From Pseudomonadota bacterium (GTDB taxonomy: Bacteria; Pseudomonadota; Gammaproteobacteria; Acidithiobacillales; Acidithiobacillaceae), in NCBI GenBank assembly GCA_021818125.1, contig JAKAFG010000047.1, forward strand, positions 1-11,294: a stretch of 11,294 bases of DNA. Reading direction: 5' to 3'. The notes under the pieces are model-generated. The model was given only the letters and a program-made list of their open reading frames with translations. It was not told the origin of the DNA and made no database searches. Below are positions 7,124 to 11,294 of the stretch, one piece after another; the first letter of the stretch is position 1, and every line of letters begins with the position of its first letter. Position numbers and translations under genes: made by a program.

Positions 7124-9058
7124 ATGCCAGATATCCAGTTGCCGGACGGTAGTCGTCGTCAGTTCGCAGAGCCTGTGAGCGGGTTGGCGTTGGCGCGCAC
7201 GATCGGCAGCGGGCTGGCTAAGGCCGCGGTAGCCATGCGGGTCAACGGCACCCTCAAAGACCTTTCGACGGTGCTGGATCAGGACGCTGAAGTGGCGATT
7301 ATCACCCGCGACAGCACAGACGGTCTGGAGGTGCTCCGCCATTCGACCGCGCATTTGCTGGCACAGGCGGTGCAGTCCCTCTATCCAGAAGCCCAGGTCA
7401 CCATCGGACCGGTCATTGATAACGGTTTCTACTATGACTTTGCCTTCCCGCGTGGTTTCACGCCAGAAGATCTGGAAGCCATTGAAGAGCGGATGCGCGC
7501 GCTGGTCAAAGAAAATCTCCCGGTGCAACGCGAGCTGCTCTCCCGCGAAGATGCCATAGCCCTCTTTGAAAAAATGGGCGAGGACTATAAGGTTGAAATC
7601 ATCCGCGCCATTCCGGAAGGCGAGTCGTTGAGTTTGTACCGGCAGGGGGATTTCGTGGACTTGTGCCGCGGTCCTCATGTGCCATCGACCGGTGCTCTGG
7701 GGGCATTCAAATTGCAGCGGGTAGCGGGTGCCTACTGGCGCGGTGACTCTCGTAACCCCATGTTGCAGCGCATTTATGGTACTGCCTGGGCGCAGCAAAA
7801 AGATCTTGACGCCTATCTTCAGCAACTGGCGGAGGCCGAAAAGCGGGATCACCGACGTATCGGCACAGAACTGGAACTGTTCTCCATTCAGGAAGATGCC
7901 GGCGGTGGGCTGGTGTTCTGGCATCCCATGGGTGCACGAGTCCGTCGCACCATTGAGGATTTCTGGCGCAGTGCCCATGTCGATGCGGGTTACGATCTGC
8001 TCTATACGCCGCATATTGCCCATGAACAGTTGTGGTATACCTCCGGGCACAAGGACTTTTACGCCGAATCCATGTTTGATCCGATGCAGGATGAGGGGCA
8101 GCCTTACCAGCTCAAACCCATGAATTGCCCTTTTCATATCCTGATTTACAAGGACAAGCTGCATTCCTACCGGGATCTGCCGATTCGCTGGGCAGAATTG
8201 GGCACGGTCTACCGCCACGAAATGTCGGGCGCCCTGCATGGCTTGATGCGGGTGCGGGGCTTTACCCAGGATGATGCCCACGTCTTTTGTCGGCCAGACC
8301 AGATAGAAGCGGAGATTGGTGCGGTGTTGGCGCTGGTCCGGAAAATTCTTGGCACCTTCGGCTTCAGCCAATATGAAATCAATCTGTCCACCCGCCCTGA
8401 GCACTCGGTGGGCAGTGACGAGATTTGGGACGTTGCCACCCAGGCCTTGCGCAATGCCTTGGAGCGCGCGGGCCTGGACTATCAGGTGGACGCGGGTGGC
8501 GGTGCCTTCTATGGCCCTAAAATCGATCTGAAGATTCAGGACGCCATCGGCCGTAAGTGGCAGTGCAGTACCGTACAACTCGATTTTAATCTGCCGGAGC
8601 GCTTCGCCATGGAATATGTGGCGGAAGACGGCACGCGTAAGGTGCCCATCATGGTGCATCGCGCCATCTTCGGCTCCATCGAACGTTTCTTCGGTGTGCT
8701 CATTGAGCATTATGAGGGTAAGTTCCCGGTCTGGCTCGCTCCGGTGCAAGCCGTAGTGCTGCCCATCAGCGAGCATTACTCGGAATACGCCGAGTCGGTA
8801 AGTGACGTATTAGTGAAACGCGGCATCCGGGCAGAAACGGACTTGAGAAACGAGAAGATAGGTTATAAGATACGCGCCCATACTTTGCGTAGGGTGCCCT
8901 ATCTGTTGGTGGTCGGGGAACGGGAAAAAGAAGCGGGCACGGTGGCGGTGCGGGATCGAAATGGCCAGGATCTCGGCACCCTTACCATAGACGCTGTGGG
9001 TGCCGCTCTGCAGAAAATGGATCGGGAGCGGGTTAACACCCTGGAGTGGCAAGGCTAG
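7124..9058 (+). CDS. thrS: Threonyl-tRNA synthetase (ThrRS)
   Basis: Class II synthetase that charges tRNA-Thr in the cytoplasm and edits mischarged Ser-tRNA-Thr. The 644-residue product shows the full bacterial layout: a TGS domain (1-62); an editing domain with His73 and His77 (HSTAH) and Cys181/His185 in DLCRGPH; a catalytic core (about 245-535); and an anticodon-binding domain (about 540-640). The zinc ligands that select threonine are present: Cys335 in KPMNCPFH, His386 in DDAHVF and His512 in IMVHRA. The class II motif 2 arginine is in TVYRHE. Numbering is almost identical to E. coli ThrRS. The ATG at 7124 follows a strong GGAGGGG (7115-7121) that abuts the terminator T tract. No E. coli-like tRNA-Thr-mimicking operator is apparent in the 52-base leader, so the control may differ. 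It heads the thrS-infC-rpmI-rplT-pheST cluster. Confidence 0.98.
   Translation: MPDIQLPDGSRRQFAEPVSGLALARTIGSGLAKAAVAMRVNGTLKDLSTVLDQDAEVAIITRDSTDGLEVLRHSTAHLLAQAVQSLYPEAQVTIGPVIDNGFYYDFAFPRGFTPEDLEAIEERMRALVKENLPVQRELLSREDAIALFEKMGEDYKVEIIRAIPEGESLSLYRQGDFVDLCRGPHVPSTGALGAFKLQRVAGAYWRGDSRNPMLQRIYGTAWAQQKDLDAYLQQLAEAEKRDHRRIGTELELFSIQEDAGGGLVFWHPMGARVRRTIEDFWRSAHVDAGYDLLYTPHIAHEQLWYTSGHKDFYAESMFDPMQDEGQPYQLKPMNCPFHILIYKDKLHSYRDLPIRWAELGTVYRHEMSGALHGLMRVRGFTQDDAHVFCRPDQIEAEIGAVLALVRKILGTFGFSQYEINLSTRPEHSVGSDEIWDVATQALRNALERAGLDYQVDAGGGAFYGPKIDLKIQDAIGRKWQCSTVQLDFNLPERFAMEYVAEDGTRKVPIMVHRAIFGSIERFFGVLIEHYEGKFPVWLAPVQAVVLPISEHYSEYAESVSDVLVKRGIRAETDLRNEKIGYKIRAHTLRRVPYLLVVGEREKEAGTVAVRDRNGQDLGTLTIDAVGAALQKMDRERVNTLEWQG
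8843..8871 (+). promoter_or_regulatory. Candidate internal promoter in thrS for infC
   Basis: TTGAGA at 8843-8848 matches the -35 consensus at five of six positions. TATAAG at 8864-8869 matches the -10 consensus at five of six, but with a short 15-base spacer; the overlapping TAAGAT at 8866-8871 has four of six with a 17-base spacer. The patch is AT-rich compared with its surroundings and uses unusual codons (TTG, AGA, ATA, ATA) in a conserved protein stretch. It would give infC a leader of about 200 bases. E. coli is known to have infC promoters inside thrS. This is a candidate only. Confidence 0.35.
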
Positions 9059-9060
9059 CG

Positions 9061-9077
9061 AGGAGGATAAGGCGATC
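9061..9077 (+). promoter_or_regulatory. infC ribosome binding site with rare ATC start codon
   Basis: AGGAGG at 9061-9066, the strongest consensus Shine-Dalgarno in this part of the window, is followed after eight bases by ATC at 9075-9077, in frame with IF-3. No ATG, GTG or TTG lies in frame at a workable distance from this site: the nearest in-frame GTG (9093) is 26 bases away and leaves only the core domain. Non-canonical start codons (AUU in E. coli) are well known for infC and allow IF-3 to repress its own translation. Confidence 0.8.
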
Positions 9078-9593
9078 GCGACAGAGAAAGAAGTGAATAT
9101 CAATCGGGAAATTACCGCAGCGCGGGTCCGGTTGATAGGTGTCGAGGGAGAACAGTTAGGTGTGTTATCCTTTATGGAAGCCATCGCTGCTGCAGAGGAA
9201 GCCGAACTGGATCTCGTCGAGATCGCTCCGCAAGCCGATCCTCCCGTATGCCGGATCATGGACTACGGAAAGTTTCGTTTTCAGGAAAGCAAACGCCAGC
9301 ATGACGCAAAACGTCGGCAGAAACAGACACAGGTGAAGGAAATTAAATTTCGCCCCCGTACGGATGATGCCGACTACCAGATCAAGTTGCGCAATATTTT
9401 GCGTTTTATTGAAGATGGAGATCGTGCAAAAATTACGTTGCGCTTTCGCGGTCGTGAAATGTCGCATCCCGAATTGGGCATGGAAGTGCTTAACCGGGTT
9501 GAAAAAGATTTAACAGAAGTGGGTGTGGTTGAACAACGGCCACGCATGGAAGGGCGACAAATGGTGATGATTGTCGCGCCGCGGAAAAAATAG
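9075..9593 (+). CDS. infC: Translation initiation factor IF-3, ATC start
   Basis: IF-3 binds the 30S subunit, prevents early 50S joining and proofreads the start codon and initiator tRNA. With the ATC start the product is 172 residues (E. coli has about 180). The N-domain (about 8-78) carries INREITAARVRLIGVEGEQL and the signature VCRIMDYGKF (58-67). A lysine/arginine/glutamine-rich linker (about 70-88) leads to the C-domain (about 88-170) with QVKEIKFRPRTDDADYQIKL (86-105) and ITLRFRGREM (120-129). The frame runs open back to an ATG at 9000 inside thrS, but that would add 25 non-homologous residues and has no ribosome site, so I reject it. The gene follows thrS by 16 bases. The start codon choice implies autoregulation by IF-3, as known in enterobacteria. 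Confidence 0.95.
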   Translation: MATEKEVNINREITAARVRLIGVEGEQLGVLSFMEAIAAAEEAELDLVEIAPQADPPVCRIMDYGKFRFQESKRQHDAKRRQKQTQVKEIKFRPRTDDADYQIKLRNILRFIEDGDRAKITLRFRGREMSHPELGMEVLNRVEKDLTEVGVVEQRPRMEGRQMVMIVAPRKK

Positions 9594-9602
9594 GAGACCA
9601 TC

Positions 9603-9800
9603 GTGCCAAAAATGAAAACCAATCGTGGGGCGGCCAAGCGCTTTAAGCGTACCGGCTCCGGTAAATTTAAGCATCGTCAGGCTTTTTTGAACCACATTCT
9701 GACGAGTAAGACGACCAAGCGGAAGCGCCACCTGCGCCATACCTTGGTTACTTCGGGTAGCGATCAGGCCGCATTGCGGCGCATGCTTCCCTACGGTTGA
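9603..9800 (+). CDS. rpmI: 50S ribosomal protein L35
   Basis: Small basic protein of the large ribosomal subunit. The 65-residue product begins with the highly conserved MPKMKTNRGAAKRFKRTGSG and is rich in Lys and Arg throughout, as expected for an rRNA-binding protein; length is normal. The start is GTG at 9603, fixed by the conserved N-terminus and by GGAG at 9593-9596, six bases upstream and overlapping the infC stop codon. The next ATG (codon 4) would remove conserved residues. In E. coli this gene is the entry point for translational repression of rpmI-rplT by L20; whether the L20 binding structure exists in this infC-rpmI region was not established. Confidence 0.97.
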   Translation: MPKMKTNRGAAKRFKRTGSGKFKHRQAFLNHILTSKTTKRKRHLRHTLVTSGSDQAALRRMLPYG

Positions 9801-9818
9801 TGATAGAGGAACAGTACC

Positions 9819-10178
9819 ATGTCTAGAGTAAAACGTGGCGTAACCGCCCACGCCCGTCACAAGAAAGTTTTGGCCCGTGCGAAGGGCTTCCGTGGTCAGC
9901 GCAAGAGCAATTATCGCATCGCCCATCAGGCGGTGATGAAAGCGCTGACCTATGAGTATCGTGATCGCCGAACCAAAAAGCGCGATTTTCGCAGTTTGTG
10001 GATTGTGCGTATCAATGCAGCGGCGCGTTCTGAGGGCGTGACCTACAGCCGTTTCATGAATGGCCTGTTGCGCGCGGGTATCCAGCTCGACCGCAAGGTG
10101 CTGGCGGATATAGCCGTGCGTGACAAGGCGGCCTTCTCCCGTCTCGTCGAGGTAGTCAAAGGCCAGTTGGCAGCTTGA
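9819..10178 (+). CDS. rplT: 50S ribosomal protein L20
   Basis: L20 is an early assembly protein of the large subunit that binds 23S rRNA and, in E. coli, represses its own operon. The 119-residue product shows the family sequence: MSRVKRGVTAHARHKKVL at the N-terminus, a very basic extended arm up to about residue 60, then RDRRTKKRDFRSLWIVRINA (46-65) and SRFMNGLLRAGIQLDRKVL. The ATG has AGAGGA at 9805-9810, eight bases upstream, and follows rpmI by 18 bases. The TGA stop is 20 bases from the pheS start. Some positions differ from the commonest L20 form (for example SNYRIAHQAVMKALTYEYRD), but no key element is missing. Confidence 0.97.
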   Translation: MSRVKRGVTAHARHKKVLARAKGFRGQRKSNYRIAHQAVMKALTYEYRDRRTKKRDFRSLWIVRINAAARSEGVTYSRFMNGLLRAGIQLDRKVLADIAVRDKAAFSRLVEVVKGQLAA

Positions 10179-10198
10179 CGGTGGCGAAGGCTATGGCG

Positions 10199-11221
10199 AT
10201 GTCTTTGCAATCCATAGCCTCCGTCGCGGCGGCCGCCCGAGAGATCGCGGCGGCTTCCGACCTCAATACCCTGGAACAGATCCGCCTGCAATGGCTCGGT
10301 AAGAAGGGTGTTCTTACCCAGGCCATGCAGCAACTCGGGCAGTTGTCGCCCGAAGCGCGGCGGGAAGCCGGGCAGTTGCTCAATGAGCGCAAGTCCGAGG
10401 TGCAGTCGCTTCTGCAGGAACGCAAGGCAGGGCTCGAAGCAGCGGTTATTCAGGCACGCCTGCGGCAGGAACGGCTGGACGTGACGCTGCCGGGGCGGCG
10501 GGAAGCATGCGGCAGTGCGCATCCTATTCGCCAGACTCTGGAGTGGATCGAACATTATTTCTCCGGGCTGGGTTTTGAAACCAGCGATGGTCCCGAAATA
10601 GAGGACGATTACCACAATTTTGCTGCGCTCAATATTCCGGAAGATCACCCGGCGCGGGCGATGCATGATACTTTTTATCTGGATGCGACGCGTCTCTTGC
10701 GTACCCAAACCTCGACGGTCCAGATTCGGTTTCTAGAAACTCACCAGCCCCCACTCCGTATGATCGCCACCGGTCGAGTGTACCGGCGCGACTCCGATGT
10801 CACCCACACGCCGATGTTCCATCAGGTCGAGGGCCTGTTGCTCGACGAGCATGCCAGTTTCGCCGACTTGCGCGGTTTATTAGCGGACTTCCTCCAGGAA
10901 TTTTTCGCAAAGCCTGATCTCCCGGTACGCTTCCGTCCCTCCTACTTCCCCTTCACGGAGCCTTCCGCTGAAATTGATATCGGCTGCGTAATCTGCGGTG
11001 GATCCGGCTGCCGGGTTTGCAAGCAGACCGGTTGGCTGGAGGTGTTGGGATGCGGCATGGTGCATCCGGCGGTGTTGGCGGGTGCCGGTGTCGATGGTGA
11101 GCGCTTCAGCGGCTTCGCCTTCGGGATGGGCGTCGAACGCCTCACCATGCTGCGTTACGGAGTGAATGATCTGCGTCTCTTCTTCGAGAACGATCTGCGC
11201 TTCCTCAAACAGTTTTCCTGA
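10199..11221 (+). CDS. pheS: Phenylalanyl-tRNA synthetase alpha subunit
   Basis: Catalytic alpha chain of the heterotetrameric (alpha2beta2) class II PheRS. The 340-residue product has the N-terminal coiled-coil tRNA-binding arm (about 1-85) and the catalytic core with GPEIEDDYHNFAALNIP (131-147), HDTFYLDATRLLRTQTS (156-172), the motif 2 region TGRVYRRD, RFRPSYFPFTEPSAEID, and motif 3 SGFAFGMGVERLTMLRYG with Ala307 at the position that sets phenylalanine selectivity. Unlike E. coli PheS it has an insert of about 13 residues with Cys263, Cys266, Cys271 and Cys274 (CVICGGSGCRVC), which looks like a zinc ribbon. The ATG at 10199 gives an E. coli-like N-terminus and has GAAGG at 10186-10190, eight bases upstream. 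TTG 10175, GTG 10181 and ATG 10193 are also in frame but less well placed. No leader peptide gene fits between rplT and pheS. Confidence 0.96.
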   Translation: MSLQSIASVAAAAREIAAASDLNTLEQIRLQWLGKKGVLTQAMQQLGQLSPEARREAGQLLNERKSEVQSLLQERKAGLEAAVIQARLRQERLDVTLPGRREACGSAHPIRQTLEWIEHYFSGLGFETSDGPEIEDDYHNFAALNIPEDHPARAMHDTFYLDATRLLRTQTSTVQIRFLETHQPPLRMIATGRVYRRDSDVTHTPMFHQVEGLLLDEHASFADLRGLLADFLQEFFAKPDLPVRFRPSYFPFTEPSAEIDIGCVICGGSGCRVCKQTGWLEVLGCGMVHPAVLAGAGVDGERFSGFAFGMGVERLTMLRYGVNDLRLFFENDLRFLKQFS

Positions 11222-11230
11222 GGGCTTACC

Positions 11231-11294
11231 ATGCGCGTCAGTATACAATGGCTTCGTGAATTATTAGACACCCCCTGGGATACGGAGGAAATTG
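11231..11294 (+). CDS. pheT: Phenylalanyl-tRNA synthetase beta subunit, N-terminal fragment
   Basis: Only the first 21 codons are in the window; the gene continues past the end. The ATG follows the pheS stop by nine bases, with TGAGGG (11219-11224) six bases upstream overlapping that stop. The visible residues MRVSIQWLRELLDTPWDTEE match the usual PheT opening, in which a hydrophobic strand and the WLRE(L/W) motif precede the start of the N-terminal domain. Position directly after pheS supports the call. Nothing can be said about the B3/B4 editing, tRNA-binding or anticodon domains. Confidence 0.9.
   Translation, partial: MRVSIQWLRELLDTPWDTEEI

Noticed and set aside
7022..8776. 584-codon open frame on the minus strand opposite thrS, ending in GAGGFEPPTSTVSR
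   Set aside because: It lies wholly antisense to the intact, well-conserved thrS and shows no recognisable domain. Its C-terminal GAGGFEPPTS motif is the well-known artefact of translating the reverse complement of a tRNA T arm and 3' end. The frame stays open because of thrS codon bias.
9000..9074. ATG start of infC inside the end of thrS
   Set aside because: It would need a 59-base overlap with thrS, has no Shine-Dalgarno, and adds 25 residues not seen in IF-3. The AGGAGG-ATC pair fits better.

Overview
All annotated genes lie on the + strand and are tightly packed, often with only a few bases between them. The DNA looks like a moderately GC-rich proteobacterial core-genome segment with no mobile element, CRISPR array or phage gene. 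The short 163-residue NuoI and the DUF2818 gene closing the nuo operon are of the beta-proteobacterial type, and the thrS-infC-rpmI-rplT-pheS-pheT order is typical of beta/gamma-proteobacteria. I infer an organism near the beta/gamma boundary; an Acidithiobacillus-like bacterium fits, but this rests on recalled protein resemblance and was not tested by a search.

Region 1 (1-6961) is the 3' part of the respiratory complex I operon: the end of nuoH, then nuoI, nuoJ, nuoK, nuoL, nuoM and nuoN, closed by a small DUF2818 membrane protein gene. Together these encode the quinone-side Fe-S subunit (I), the membrane-embedded connector subunits (H, J, K) and the three antiporter-like proton-pumping subunits (L, M, N). 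Gaps run from a 4-base overlap to about 15 bases, so translation is probably coupled.

Region 2 (6958-7123) is a compact regulatory junction. A sigma70-like promoter with a GC-rich discriminator overlaps the stop codon of the DUF2818 gene and fires straight into a tRNA-Val(GAC) gene. Seven bases after the tRNA CCA end is a strong intrinsic-terminator-like hairpin, and thrS begins ten bases after its T tract. There is no visible room for a separate thrS promoter after the hairpin, so thrS is probably expressed by readthrough of it.

Region 3 (7124-11294) is a translation operon: threonyl-tRNA synthetase, initiation factor IF-3, ribosomal proteins L35 and L20, and the phenylalanyl-tRNA synthetase alpha subunit with the first 21 codons of the beta subunit. 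infC has no ATG/GTG/TTG where it should start; a consensus Shine-Dalgarno points to an ATC codon, matching the known use of rare start codons for IF-3 autoregulation. A promoter-like AT-rich patch with unusual codons lies in the 3' end of thrS, about 200 bases before infC. PheS carries a four-cysteine zinc-ribbon-like insert.

I found no wholly new system. The points most worth checking are the ATC start of infC, the tRNA-terminator-thrS junction, the internal promoter in thrS, and the role of the DUF2818 protein in complex I.
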